From positions 1-31,762 of the forward strand of contig JAEZUC010000133.1 of the NCBI GenBank assembly GCA_023443515.1: DNA of 31,762 nucleotides, written 5' to 3'. Below, piece after piece: positions 9,119-17,903 of this stretch (the stretch's first letter is position 1; each line of letters opens with the position of its first letter). Position numbers and translations under genes: made by a program. The notes below the pieces were generated by a model. That model made no database searches and was not told the origin of the DNA. It was given only the letters and a program-made list of their open reading frames with translations. Source of the stretch: Bacillota bacterium (GTDB lineage: Bacteria; Bacillota; Clostridia; Acetivibrionales; DSM-1351).

Positions 9119-9982
9119 ATGAATAACTTTCATATAGGGGTAATGGTTGATTCATTTCGGTTAAGTACGCGTGATGGGATCAAAAAAGCAAAGGAATTTG
9201 GCGCTGAGGGGATTCAGATTTATGCCGTTCAAGGTGAGATGGCCCCTGAAAATCTTACATCTGAGCAGAGGAAAGAGATCCTTGACTTAACGGTTTCCAA
9301 CGGTCTTGTTGTTTCTGCATTATGTGGTGATTTTGGAGGACATGGTTTTAGAAATATTCAGGATAATAAATGGAAAATAGAAAAGACCAAAAGGATTATG
9401 GATCTTGCCAGAGACCTTGAATGTAATGTTGTTACAACACATATTGGCGTAGTACCGGAAGATAAGTGTAATCCGGAATGGAAAATCCTACAGGAAGCCT
9501 GCGAAGAGCTGGGGGAATATGGGGATAAGATAGGTGTCAGGTTGGCAATTGAAACAGGGCCTGAAACTGCGAGTACACTAAGACACTTTCTGGATAGTCT
9601 TAATTCAAATTCAGTCAGGGTTAACCTTGACCCGGCCAATCTTGTAATGGTAACAGGCGACGACCCGGTTAAGGCTGTATATGAACTGAAGGATTACATC
9701 GTTCACACTCACGCGAAGGATGGGATTATGTTAAAAAGAACCGATCCTTCCGTAATATACAATTTCTTTGCAGATGGAGGAATTGAAGACTTACATCTGG
9801 AGGATTATTTTCGTGAAACACCTTTGGGCGAGGGTCATGTCCCTTTTGATGACTACCTCAAGGCATTAAATGACATAGGTTATAATGGCTTTTTAACTAT
9901 TGAGAGGGAAGTAGGAGACCAACCTGAAGAAGACATCAGGAAAGCGGTAGAGTTCCTAAAAATAAAAACTAATAAAGCATAA
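9119..9982 (+). CDS. Sugar phosphate isomerase/epimerase-like TIM barrel
   Basis: The start is the ATG at 9119 (AGGTGG 9 nt upstream); two GTG codons at 9107-9112 lie within the Shine-Dalgarno. The 287-residue product has the xylose-isomerase-like (AP endonuclease 2) barrel. Expected metal-binding positions are visible: E and H in the LAIETGPET and VVTTHIG strands, D in VNLDPANL, HTHAKDG, and the last-strand E in FLTIEREVG. Members are isomerases, epimerases, dehydratases or 3-keto-glycoside lyases. This is the first gene of a four-gene operon with three Gfo/Idh/MocA proteins, which favours a redox-coupled sugar epimerisation or 3-keto-glycoside cleavage. The next Shine-Dalgarno overlaps its stop codon. 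Confidence 0.88.
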   Translation: MNNFHIGVMVDSFRLSTRDGIKKAKEFGAEGIQIYAVQGEMAPENLTSEQRKEILDLTVSNGLVVSALCGDFGGHGFRNIQDNKWKIEKTKRIMDLARDLECNVVTTHIGVVPEDKCNPEWKILQEACEELGEYGDKIGVRLAIETGPETASTLRHFLDSLNSNSVRVNLDPANLVMVTGDDPVKAVYELKDYIVHTHAKDGIMLKRTDPSVIYNFFADGGIEDLHLEDYFRETPLGEGHVPFDDYLKALNDIGYNGFLTIEREVGDQPEEDIRKAVEFLKIKTNKA

Positions 9983-9995
9983 GGAGGCATCTATT

Positions 9996-11054
9996 ATGAA
10001 AAAAACAAAGATTGCAGTTATAGGTTGCGGTACAATAGCACGCAACGCACATATGCCCAGTTATTCAAAGAATCCTATGGCGGAAATAAAATATCTTGTG
10101 GATATAAAGCCTGAACGGGCTATAGAGCTTGCAAAGCAATACAATGTCCCATATACTACCGCAGACTACAAGGAAATACTTGGCGATGAAGAAATAACTG
10201 CAGTGTCAGTTTGTACACCCAACAATACACATGCACAGATATCTATCGATTGTCTTAATGCCGGAAAGAATGTCCTCTGCGAGAAACCGGCATCAATAAA
10301 CTTTGAACTGGTAAAGCAAATGAAGGAGGCTGCTGACAGGAATGGAAAAATCCTGAACATAGGCGTTGTCAATCGTTTTAATACAGCAGTAAATCAAATC
10401 AAAAAAATTATTGATAATGGTGATCTAGGAGAATTATACCACATTTACTGTTCATTCAGATCTCACCGTTCCATACCTGGTATTGGTGGTCAATTTACTA
10501 CAAAAGCAATATCCGGTGGTGGTGTACTAATAGATTGGGGTGTCCATTTCCTTGACCTGATTTTTTATTGTATGGGCATGCCGAAAGTATTGTCAGCATC
10601 TGCACAAATTTACGGAGAATTAGGAAGGGATATGAAGAATTATTCCTATATTGATATGTGGGCTGGCCCGCCTGATTATAATGGAGTTTATGATGTTGAA
10701 GATTTCATTACCGGGTTTCTGCGTACAGATGGCCCTACAATAAGTCTGAATGGAGCATGGGCTCAGAATATCGGCGAGACTGCCATGTTTATAGAGTTCC
10801 TTGGAGATAAGGCAGGTATTAAACTGCAATATGGAGGCGATTTCAAGATTTACTCCGCTAAAGATGGTGTATTATATGAAACAGCTCCTACCTATACAGA
10901 AGCCGATATGTTCTACGATGAAATTGACAGTTTTCTCAAATGTTCTATTGAGAATACTAAAAACAGAGCAAATATTGACAATGCAATGATAACCTCAGAA
11001 GTTATGGATGCGTTATATAAGTCAGCAGCTCTCAAGAAGGAGGTTATATTGTGA
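9996..11054 (+). CDS. Gfo/Idh/MocA-family oxidoreductase
   Basis: The product has 352 residues and starts at an ATG with AAGGAGG 8 nt upstream. The N-terminal Rossmann fold has VIGCGTIA (residues 8-15) for NAD(P) binding, and the family EKP motif is at 96-98 within KNVLCEKPAS. The C-terminal domain carries LIDWGVHFLDL, with the D-x-G-x-H-x-x-D pattern of the catalytic Asp/His. Members oxidise or reduce sugar and inositol hydroxyls. The end overlaps the next gene by 4 nt, so translation is probably coupled. Confidence 0.93.
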   Translation: MKKTKIAVIGCGTIARNAHMPSYSKNPMAEIKYLVDIKPERAIELAKQYNVPYTTADYKEILGDEEITAVSVCTPNNTHAQISIDCLNAGKNVLCEKPASINFELVKQMKEAADRNGKILNIGVVNRFNTAVNQIKKIIDNGDLGELYHIYCSFRSHRSIPGIGGQFTTKAISGGGVLIDWGVHFLDLIFYCMGMPKVLSASAQIYGELGRDMKNYSYIDMWAGPPDYNGVYDVEDFITGFLRTDGPTISLNGAWAQNIGETAMFIEFLGDKAGIKLQYGGDFKIYSAKDGVLYETAPTYTEADMFYDEIDSFLKCSIENTKNRANIDNAMITSEVMDALYKSAALKKEVIL

Positions 11055-11914
11055 AAAAAATCGGTTTTATAGATTTCTTTCTTGATGAATGGCATGCAAA
11101 TAATTACCCTGAATGGATAAGAGAAAACTGCAAAGCCATGGGCAGGGATTGTGATTTGAAATATGCATGGGCAGAGATGGACAAGCCAGGAGGAATAGAT
11201 ACCTCCTCCTGGTGTAGCAAATATGGTGCTGAAGCCCTTGGCTCAATAGATGAACTGGTAGAAAAATCTGACTACATAATTGTTTTATCTCCCGATAATC
11301 CAGAGCAGCATGAAAAGCTTGCACGGATTCCCCTAATGTCAGGAAAGCCTGTATATATCGACAAAACCTTCTCACCCGACTTGGCATCGGGAGTAAGGAT
11401 GTTTGAACTTGCAGAAAAGTATTCTACCCCTTTCTTTTCAAGTTCTGCCCTCCGCTTCGCTCAGGAGTTTTCTACCTATCCCGATGAAAAGGTAAACAGA
11501 AACTCATTGGAATTTGTATCCACGCTGGGACCAGGAACTTTTGAAACTTATTCGGTTCATCAGTTGGAAATTATTGTTTCTCTTATGGGACCAGGCACAA
11601 AAAAGATAAAATGCCTTTCAACCGATAACACAAGGTCATTGATTATGGAACGATCAGAAGGCAGACGAGCATCAATGCTCCAGATGGATAATGTTCCATT
11701 TCAAGCATCCTTACAGCTTAAAAACGGAGAAGGCATATTTGTTAATGAGTGTTCAGACATTTTCCCCAGGCTGATTAATGGTATGATGGAATTCTTTGAA
11801 ACTGGAATAGTTCCTGTTCCCAGGGAGGAAACTCTGGAAATTATGGCACTTATCGAAGCAGGACATAAAGCACTAAAAAATGATGATACATGGATTACAG
11901 TTGAGCATGCGTAA
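11051..11914 (+). CDS. Degenerate Gfo/Idh/MocA-like protein
   Basis: The product has 287 residues and starts at a GTG overlapping the previous stop by 4 nt (AAGGAGG upstream). The order of elements follows the Gfo/Idh/MocA fold: a first strand KKIGFIDFFL, a strand YIIVLSPDNPEQH and a strand KPVYIDKTFSP at 99-108. Two signatures are altered. The GxGxxG loop is replaced by FIDFFLDEWHANNYP, and EKP has become DKT (K105 kept). It is shorter than the two neighbouring family members. It may be a non-catalytic subunit, or it may bind its cofactor differently. Its place between two canonical paralogues suggests a complex or a shared pathway. Confidence 0.75.
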   Translation: MKKIGFIDFFLDEWHANNYPEWIRENCKAMGRDCDLKYAWAEMDKPGGIDTSSWCSKYGAEALGSIDELVEKSDYIIVLSPDNPEQHEKLARIPLMSGKPVYIDKTFSPDLASGVRMFELAEKYSTPFFSSSALRFAQEFSTYPDEKVNRNSLEFVSTLGPGTFETYSVHQLEIIVSLMGPGTKKIKCLSTDNTRSLIMERSEGRRASMLQMDNVPFQASLQLKNGEGIFVNECSDIFPRLINGMMEFFETGIVPVPREETLEIMALIEAGHKALKNDDTWITVEHA

Positions 11915-11944
11915 AACAGGAGAGAAGGAGATGTCGTTCAGGCA

Positions 11945-13015
11945 ATGTTAAAAAAATACCGGGTTGTTTTAGTAGGTTGCGGTCAAATGGGAGCAACCCA
12001 CTTAAATGAAATATATTACATGGATGAAATTGAAATCAGTGGAGTAGTGGATCTTGACCCTAATAGAGCGCAAAGTTTTAAAAAACGGTATGGTGCATTG
12101 TCCTGGGACACAGATTATAAAAGATATCTAGAAGATAAAAGCAACGATATTTTTATTATAGCGACATATCCTTCTAGCCATCTGGAGATACTGAGAAATT
12201 GCCTGAAATACAATAAAAATGTACTTTGCGAAAAGCCAATTACAAATAGTCTTGCAAGTGCAAGAGAATTTGTAAGCCTTGTAAAGGGTGCAAAATCAAA
12301 AGTGTTGGTGGGGCATATTCTAAGGCATAATAAAACCTATAAGAAGGTGGCAGAACTTATTCATGATGGTTGCATTGGGAAACCTGTAGTCATGAGAATG
12401 GTTCAGAATCATCATACAATGGATTGGGAAAGATACCGGAAATTGATTCTGCAAACATCACCTATAATTGATTGTGGAGTGCATTACATCGATATAATGC
12501 ATTGGTATACAGGCTCAAAAGTCTTAAGTGTTTCAGGCATAAGTGCCCGGACGGAAGCTGATATTCCCGAAGATTGCTATAATTATGGAATGATATGCGT
12601 AACTTTTGAGGATGGCTCTGTAGCATACTATGAAGCCGGATGGGGAAACACAATTGCTTCGGAAAACATTAAGGAGTTTATCGGTCCTAAGGGGAGAATA
12701 CGGATTGTTTACAGGAATGCCCGTGAATCACATCAGGAAGAAGGAGACTTGATTGAATACTATACTTGCCATGATAATGAATATAAAATAATTAACGTGA
12801 ATTCAGTCAGGAAACCAACATGGGATCAGTTGGGTCAATTGATAGATATGATTGAAAAGGATGTACCGGCGGTTCCGACCATTGATGAGGTTTATGATGC
12901 ATTTGAGATTGTTATGGCTGCGGATGAGGCTATTAGGAACGGCATTGCAGTTAATATGGAGGAGTTCCGAAAAGTACCGTTCCCAGAAGTAAATTTTAAT
13001 AAAGCTGTGCAATAA
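11945..13015 (+). CDS. Gfo/Idh/MocA-family oxidoreductase
   Basis: The product has 356 residues. Rossmann motif VLVGCGQMGATH is at 8-19, EKP at 96-98 (KNVLCEKPIT), and IIDCGVHYIDIMHW carries the D-x-G-x-H-x-x-D catalytic pattern. The ATG at 11945 is the first start in this frame, but the strong AAGGAG sits 14 nt away. A competing out-of-frame ATG (11931) sits directly after it and would give only a few codons, so translation may be weakened. This is the last gene of the sugar operon; a strong terminator follows 15 bp after the stop. Confidence 0.92.
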   Translation: MLKKYRVVLVGCGQMGATHLNEIYYMDEIEISGVVDLDPNRAQSFKKRYGALSWDTDYKRYLEDKSNDIFIIATYPSSHLEILRNCLKYNKNVLCEKPITNSLASAREFVSLVKGAKSKVLVGHILRHNKTYKKVAELIHDGCIGKPVVMRMVQNHHTMDWERYRKLILQTSPIIDCGVHYIDIMHWYTGSKVLSVSGISARTEADIPEDCYNYGMICVTFEDGSVAYYEAGWGNTIASENIKEFIGPKGRIRIVYRNARESHQEEGDLIEYYTCHDNEYKIINVNSVRKPTWDQLGQLIDMIEKDVPAVPTIDEVYDAFEIVMAADEAIRNGIAVNMEEFRKVPFPEVNFNKAVQ

Positions 13016-13029
13016 ATTATCCTAAACAA

Positions 13030-13071
13030 AGCTTTCTATGATAAAATCAAAATATCATAGAAGGCTTTTTT
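13030..13071 (+). terminator. Rho-independent terminator of the sugar operon
   Basis: AGCTTTCTATGATA pairs with TATCATAGAAGGCT (14 positions, one G-T wobble) around a 9-nt loop, followed by six T. Confidence 0.93.
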
Positions 13072-13197
13072 ATGGAAAGAAGAAACCTTTTAATTCCTCC
13101 TTCCCTGCTCCGGCTACAACTTCAATGTGTTAGTCGAAAAATTTGTCAGAACTCAAAAAGTATCCCAATATATCAGATATAATTAACACTAGGGCTA

Positions 13198-13776
13198 TCA
13201 GATTATGTGTATTACATCATTACGTGGAGCAGCCGGTGCGGGTTCTTCTGCCACATAACCCATTACAACTGACCCATATATGATATGATCTTCAGGAATT
13301 CCCAATTCTGTCATCAGTTCGCGTATTAAAGGCATATTAGTAAATCCCGGCAACTGGTTTAACCAACAAGAACCAATTCCAAGTGAGTGTGCTGCCAGCA
13401 TCATATTACCAATGGCTAAAGCTGAATCAGGCATTGCGTTTCCATTGTCCTTTAAATTTGATACAATTATATAGGTAGGTGCATTATAGAGAAAGTTGGC
13501 GTTCTTGTCTTCTGCTTTTTTAATCAGGCTCACAATATACGGGTGTGTTTCCGCCACAATCGGAATTGTTAAAAGGGTTTGGCGGATAGCCTCATTGACC
13601 TTTTTCATTGTATCCGCATTTTGTATGGCAGTAAATTTCCAGCTCTGCATCCCCATACCACTTGGAGCATAGCTACCTGCCAATAGAATTGCGTTTAAAT
13701 CCTCCAAAGATATCTGATCCTTTTTATAGTTTCTTATGCTTCTTCTTGTTAACATATTTTCAATTATACTATTCAT
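13198..13776 (-). CDS. Nitroreductase-family FMN oxidoreductase
   Basis: The product has 192 residues with AAAGGAG 8 nt before the ATG. RRSIRNY near the N-terminus (11-17) and APSGMGMQSWKF (37-48) are the FMN-binding signatures of the nitroreductase family. The late segment LGIGSCWLNQLPG and the C-terminal VVMGYVAEEP complete the fold. The protein is expected to be a cytoplasmic FMN-dependent NAD(P)H oxidoreductase; its natural substrate is unknown. It lies 64 bp downstream of a methyltransferase on the same strand and may share its transcript. Confidence 0.9.
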   Translation of the reverse strand: MNSIIENMLTRRSIRNYKKDQISLEDLNAILLAGSYAPSGMGMQSWKFTAIQNADTMKKVNEAIRQTLLTIPIVAETHPYIVSLIKKAEDKNANFLYNAPTYIIVSNLKDNGNAMPDSALAIGNMMLAAHSLGIGSCWLNQLPGFTNMPLIRELMTELGIPEDHIIYGSVVMGYVAEEPAPAAPRNDVIHII

Positions 13777-13840
13777 TGTTTGTCTCCTTTAATAAAATAA
13801 CCTCCAATAAAAAATTACAGATAAATTATACCACAATTTT

Positions 13841-14638
13841 TTACTGCTTTTCCCCGATTGCAGTAAACAGCCAGCACAATCCTTTGAAATGTTTAAAAAA
13901 TTTATACTTCCTCATCTTATTAGCAAATTCGCCGGATATATTGGATGGCAACCAATAATTAATTGCTTGCACTTGTACATTTGATAATCCTGCCTCCTGC
14001 ATAATTTTCTTCAGCATCCGATATGAGTAGTATTTCTCGCTACTTTTTCCAACGGTAATTGTTAAATATATAAATTCCGGGGATATCAGATTAGGCAGAG
14101 TTACCATAACTTTGCCCCCTTTAGTTGCGTGCTTTGCCATGATTCTTATAAGCTCTACAGCCTCATCCCAATTATAATGCTCTATAACACCACAGTTCCA
14201 TACAACGTCAAACTGCCCTATATTCAGGTCTTTTGAAAAGGCATCATCTGTTATAAAATTAATGTTGTTAGCATCTAAATTCATATACTGGCATATCTGC
14301 TTTGAATATACGGCAGAAAGAGGTGCATAATCAACCAGTGTCACCTTAGCCCCTTTTGTTGCCATCATCAAACTGGAATAACCTGAGCCACTTCCTAATT
14401 CACATATTGATTTGTCATTTATTGTACCTAAAAGCTCTATATAATGCTCCAGCATTTCATCGTATAAATACTTCCACCAAAGGCTTTCTATTTCTTCCGG
14501 TATCCCCTTTTCCTTGTAATAATCAATACTTTTCTGCCAAAGTCTATTCCAGTAATCCATTTCATTCTCACCTTCTAGAGAATTATTCCGGTATAGTTTT
14601 TGAATAATTTTATCTGTAAAACTTTCACATTTAAACAT
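13841..14638 (-). CDS. Class I SAM-dependent methyltransferase
   Basis: The product has 265 residues, with a strong AGGAGG 6 nt before the ATG. SAM-binding motif I is ELGSGSG (80-86). The acidic end of strand 2 is in VTLVDYAPLS, motif IV is FDVVWNCGVIEHY, and GGKVMVTLPNLISP is the following strand. The 79-residue N-terminal extension (MDYWNRLWQKSIDYY) is helical. The substrate is unknown; the EHY/PNL pattern is common in small-molecule methyltransferases. Confidence 0.88.
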   Translation of the reverse strand: MFKCESFTDKIIQKLYRNNSLEGENEMDYWNRLWQKSIDYYKEKGIPEEIESLWWKYLYDEMLEHYIELLGTINDKSICELGSGSGYSSLMMATKGAKVTLVDYAPLSAVYSKQICQYMNLDANNINFITDDAFSKDLNIGQFDVVWNCGVIEHYNWDEAVELIRIMAKHATKGGKVMVTLPNLISPEFIYLTITVGKSSEKYYSYRMLKKIMQEAGLSNVQVQAINYWLPSNISGEFANKMRKYKFFKHFKGLCWLFTAIGEKQ

Positions 14639-14902
14639 TTTTTCCTCCTCCTGTACTTTTTACTACTTAACCATGTAAATTTTAGACATTTTGGACTTTA
14701 GCTTCGTTGCTTAGCCGACATAGCTTAATTTTAAATTGGCATTTAGCCTGCAACCTACTTGTGATAATGATTGAACTTGAGACTAAGTCAAATAGCTTTC
14801 CAAATATGATATACATATTTTTACATATAATCATTATTATACAACTTTTACCCATTACTGTAAATATATTGTATTTTTAACGTATTTTTAAAAGCAAGCA
14901 TG

Positions 14903-14931
14903 TTTACAAATGCTCTGATTGATAGTATAAT
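14903..14931 (+). promoter_or_regulatory. Sigma-A-type promoter of the HelD gene
   Basis: TTTACA (14903-14908) and TATAAT (14926-14931) are separated by exactly 17 bp. The predicted transcript has a leader of about 100 nt before the ATG at 15041. Confidence 0.75.
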
Positions 14932-14961
14932 ATTTTAATATATGTAAATATTTGTAATATT

Positions 14962-14971
14962 TAACGCGTTA
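14962..14971. promoter_or_regulatory. Palindrome downstream of promoter
   Basis: TAACGCGTTA is a perfect 10-bp palindrome with a GC-containing core in an otherwise AT-only stretch, about 25 bp past the expected transcription start. It is a candidate operator; no regulator is identified. Confidence 0.3.
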
Positions 14972-15040
14972 TAGGCACTAAAAAATAGCACTTATTACAG
15001 CTGGTTAATTATGTGAAAGGGGGATTAAACAGTCTCACTT

Positions 15041-17149
15041 ATGAACGGTAAACAAATACAAGAAAAATCTATAAACCGCATCGAAGATAATGTGGATGAA
15101 TCAAGCATATTTAACAGTTTTCCTGATGAAATCGAGCATCTTGAGGAGATTAAGGGTAAACTGAATGACGCTCTAAAAAGTTATAGTAATTCAGTCAAAC
15201 AATTTGATGAGCAGTATATGAATTCTAAGCGATATCTTGCAGATTTTCGCAGTGAAATAGACCCGAAAGAAATATTCCAAAATGAGATTTCTATGAAGCA
15301 AATTGAAAGAGCAGGAACTCTTGCGGTAAAAATGAGGGATAGAATTAATAAATTGATAGAATCTCCTTACTTTGCAAGGATTGACTTTAGTGAAGATGAA
15401 AGTGAGCTTCCCTCTGTTTTCTACATCGGCAGATTTTCCTTTTCTGATGCAGATCAGTCGAATATTCTGATTTTCGACTGGCGAACTCCTGTCTCAAGCA
15501 TGTTTTATGACTGCGAACTGGGACAAGCAGGCTATGACGCTCCAATTGGAAGAGTTAATGGGAATCTGACCCGTAAAAGGCAATTGAAAATTGCTCAGGG
15601 GGAAATGAAATATGTTCTAGAAAGCTCACTCAACATTCAGGATGATGTACTGCAAAGAGAGCTAAGCCATACATCTGACGAAAAAATGAAGACAATAATC
15701 GCTACCATACAAAGGGAGCAGAATCAAATTATCAGAAATGAACAAGCAGAAACTCTTATTATTCAGGGGGTAGCCGGTTCCGGTAAAACGTCCATTGCAC
15801 TACATCGAATAGCATACTTACTTTATAGGTTTAAGGACACCTTGTCCGCTAAAAATGTAGTTATACTTTCTCCAAATAAGGTTTTCGCAGACTACATTTC
15901 TAATGTATTGCCTGAATTGGGTGAAGAACCAATCTTTGAAATGAGTTTTTCTGATGTTGCAGAAATACAGTTGGATGGGATAATTAACTTCGAACCCGAC
16001 AAAGACCCTCTTGAAACAAATGATCCTGCTTGGGCAGAGAGAGTAAAGCTTAAATCCACACTTGACTTTGTAAAAATGATGGATAAATATCTTGAATATG
16101 CAACTACTGAATATTTCCAACCCACTGATTATGAGTTTGGTCATTTTAAGGTTGACAAGGAATGGATACTATCACGGTATAATGCATATAAAAACTATTC
16201 CATAAAGAAAAAACTGTCCGAAGTAGCAGCAGATATTTACGATAAACTCCAAACAGAAAACCTTATGGGTGATGAATTGCCAAAGACAAAGGCTATTTTA
16301 AAGAGATTAGGTGATATGTTTAAGATTAAAAACACCTTGGCTCTTTATAAAGACTTTTATAAGACAATAAATTCTCCTGAGAAATTGGTAATGCCTGATA
16401 AGAAAACCTTGGAGTGGGCCGATGTTTATCCTTTTATGTACTTTCATTCCGCCTTTGAGGGTTTGAAGGAAAACCAATTAATAAAGCATGTTATCATTGA
16501 TGAAATGCAGGATTATACACCTGCTCAATATAGTGTTTTAAATAAGCTTTTTAAATGTAAAAAAACAATACTCGGGGATTATGGGCAGTCTCTTAATCCC
16601 AATCACCTTCATTCCCTTGATGACCTTAAAAAAGTTTACGAAGGTGTTAATTACGTTGAACTCAACAAGAGCTATCGTTCAACGTACGAAATTATTAATT
16701 TTGCCAAACTGATACAAAATGTTACAAAGCTGGAACCGATTGAACGTCACGGAGATACACCCGAACTTATATCTTGCAGTGATTCAGAGGATGAACTTTT
16801 AAAAGTAAAAGATAAAATTGATGCCTTTCAGGAAAGTGGTAATGTGACACTTGGCATTATCCTCAAGACAAACGGTATGGCCGCTTCAGTATACAATAAA
16901 TTATCCAAGGATTATGATGTCCAGTTAATTACACCTGATAGCCGACAGTTTGTGAATGGAATCACAGTTACCTCTATTCAAATGTCAAAAGGGCTTGAAT
17001 TTGATGAGGTAATCATCCCTTCCGCAAACACTGCTACCTACTACAATGATTATGACCGTAAACTTTTGTATATTGCCTGTACTCGTGCCATGCACAAGTT
17101 ATCACTTCTGTATACCGGAAGTTTAACCGAATTAATAGAAAACAAATAA
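15041..17149 (+). CDS. helD: HelD-type superfamily 1 helicase / RNA polymerase recycling factor
   Basis: The product has 702 residues. It has an N-terminal coiled-coil arm with SFPDEIEHLEEIKGKL, then Walker A GVAGSGKT (243-250), Walker B VIIDEMQD (484-491), a motif III-like GDYGQSLNP, NKSYRSTYEI (motif IV) and the late SIQMSKGLEFDEVIIP (about 642-657). The N-terminal arm plus a split SF1 motor is typical of HelD. In Bacillus this protein binds RNA polymerase and helps release stalled complexes; some relatives give rifamycin tolerance. The ATG at 15041 is the first in-frame start after a stop at 15026. The only Shine-Dalgarno (AAGGGGG) is about 18 nt upstream, which is long. Confidence 0.9.
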   Translation: MNGKQIQEKSINRIEDNVDESSIFNSFPDEIEHLEEIKGKLNDALKSYSNSVKQFDEQYMNSKRYLADFRSEIDPKEIFQNEISMKQIERAGTLAVKMRDRINKLIESPYFARIDFSEDESELPSVFYIGRFSFSDADQSNILIFDWRTPVSSMFYDCELGQAGYDAPIGRVNGNLTRKRQLKIAQGEMKYVLESSLNIQDDVLQRELSHTSDEKMKTIIATIQREQNQIIRNEQAETLIIQGVAGSGKTSIALHRIAYLLYRFKDTLSAKNVVILSPNKVFADYISNVLPELGEEPIFEMSFSDVAEIQLDGIINFEPDKDPLETNDPAWAERVKLKSTLDFVKMMDKYLEYATTEYFQPTDYEFGHFKVDKEWILSRYNAYKNYSIKKKLSEVAADIYDKLQTENLMGDELPKTKAILKRLGDMFKIKNTLALYKDFYKTINSPEKLVMPDKKTLEWADVYPFMYFHSAFEGLKENQLIKHVIIDEMQDYTPAQYSVLNKLFKCKKTILGDYGQSLNPNHLHSLDDLKKVYEGVNYVELNKSYRSTYEIINFAKLIQNVTKLEPIERHGDTPELISCSDSEDELLKVKDKIDAFQESGNVTLGIILKTNGMAASVYNKLSKDYDVQLITPDSRQFVNGITVTSIQMSKGLEFDEVIIPSANTATYYNDYDRKLLYIACTRAMHKLSLLYTGSLTELIENK

Positions 17150-17170
17150 ATGAACCTATGAAAATGAAAA

Positions 17171-17203
17171 ACAGATAAGTCACTTGGACTTATCTGTTTT
17201 TTT
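17171..17203. terminator. Bidirectional rho-independent terminator
   Basis: ACAGATAAGTC (17171-17181) and GACTTATCTGT (17187-17197) form a perfect 11-bp stem with a 5-nt loop. Seven T follow on the plus strand, and a T-rich run follows on the minus strand. It sits between the convergent HelD gene and the ten-gene minus-strand unit and can end both. Confidence 0.92.
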
Positions 17204-17210
17204 GCCATAA

Positions 17211-17849
17211 TTATTTTAAATGAGGTTCCGGATCATCTAAATACTCTTGAAGCAGAGTATAGTATTTACCCACATGCAATCCATCAATCAGAGAATGATG
17301 TGCTTGTACGGCTAATGGCATTTTTTTCCTTGGGCCCTCATCAAAGTATTTTCCCCATGCAATTCTCGGAAGGCTATCTACCGGATGCATATGTGCCGGA
17401 TGCATAATACTTGTAAAAGATATCCATGGAGTGCATGTGATAAATATAAGATCATCCCGTTCAGGTTCATGCTCCAAGTCAATATTACCCTGCAATTCCT
17501 TTGCAGTACGTACAGCTTCTGAGTAAAACTCAATAAAATCGTCTTGAAATTCAACCGTACAAAAATTAAAGGCATCTTCCTTAGTCAGTAAAATGTATGA
17601 GGGATGCACCGTATCATACTCTACCACATTTTCCCCTTGAATACGATAACGAAATTCTTTGATTTCATTTGCCGTTTTTGACACAAAGAACATCATTGTT
17701 TTAAAGAAAGATAAACTATACTTACTTGCATAATTATACAATTCTGTTACATCTACATTTGCACACAGATTAAAGTGAGGATAATCCATCTGTCTGAATA
17801 GGTTATATATATTTTTCCTCGGACTATTTTCCATTTCTATATACTTCAC
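17211..17849 (-). CDS. Chloramphenicol acetyltransferase-fold acyltransferase
   Basis: The start chosen is the GTG at 17849, with GGGAGG 7 nt upstream; an ATG at 17873 lies before this site. The 212-residue product has the CAT fold. It carries the catalytic HHSLIDG (His185, Asp189), the P-W-I-S-F segment that supplies the oxyanion-stabilising Ser, and GKYF and MPLAVQ strands. Family members acetylate a hydroxyl from acetyl-CoA, as trimers. This is the last gene of the ten-gene unit, 54 bp after a methyltransferase. Both drug inactivation (chloramphenicol) and acetylation or self-protection of the pathway product are possible. Confidence 0.88.
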   Translation of the reverse strand: MKYIEMENSPRKNIYNLFRQMDYPHFNLCANVDVTELYNYASKYSLSFFKTMMFFVSKTANEIKEFRYRIQGENVVEYDTVHPSYILLTKEDAFNFCTVEFQDDFIEFYSEAVRTAKELQGNIDLEHEPERDDLIFITCTPWISFTSIMHPAHMHPVDSLPRIAWGKYFDEGPRKKMPLAVQAHHSLIDGLHVGKYYTLLQEYLDDPEPHLK

Positions 17850-17903
17850 ACTTAATCCTCCCACTAGAATCATTTATAATTAATACTATGTTAGCTTCTG
17901 TTT

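Larger units (their letters stand above)
14639..15040. other. Divergent intergenic region, 402 bp
   Basis: No ORF is supported. On the plus strand there is a clear promoter at 14903-14931 and a 10-bp palindrome at 14962-14971. On the minus strand, which should hold the methyltransferase promoter, only weak candidates exist (a TTGACT near 14787 with a poor -10). Confidence 0.5.
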
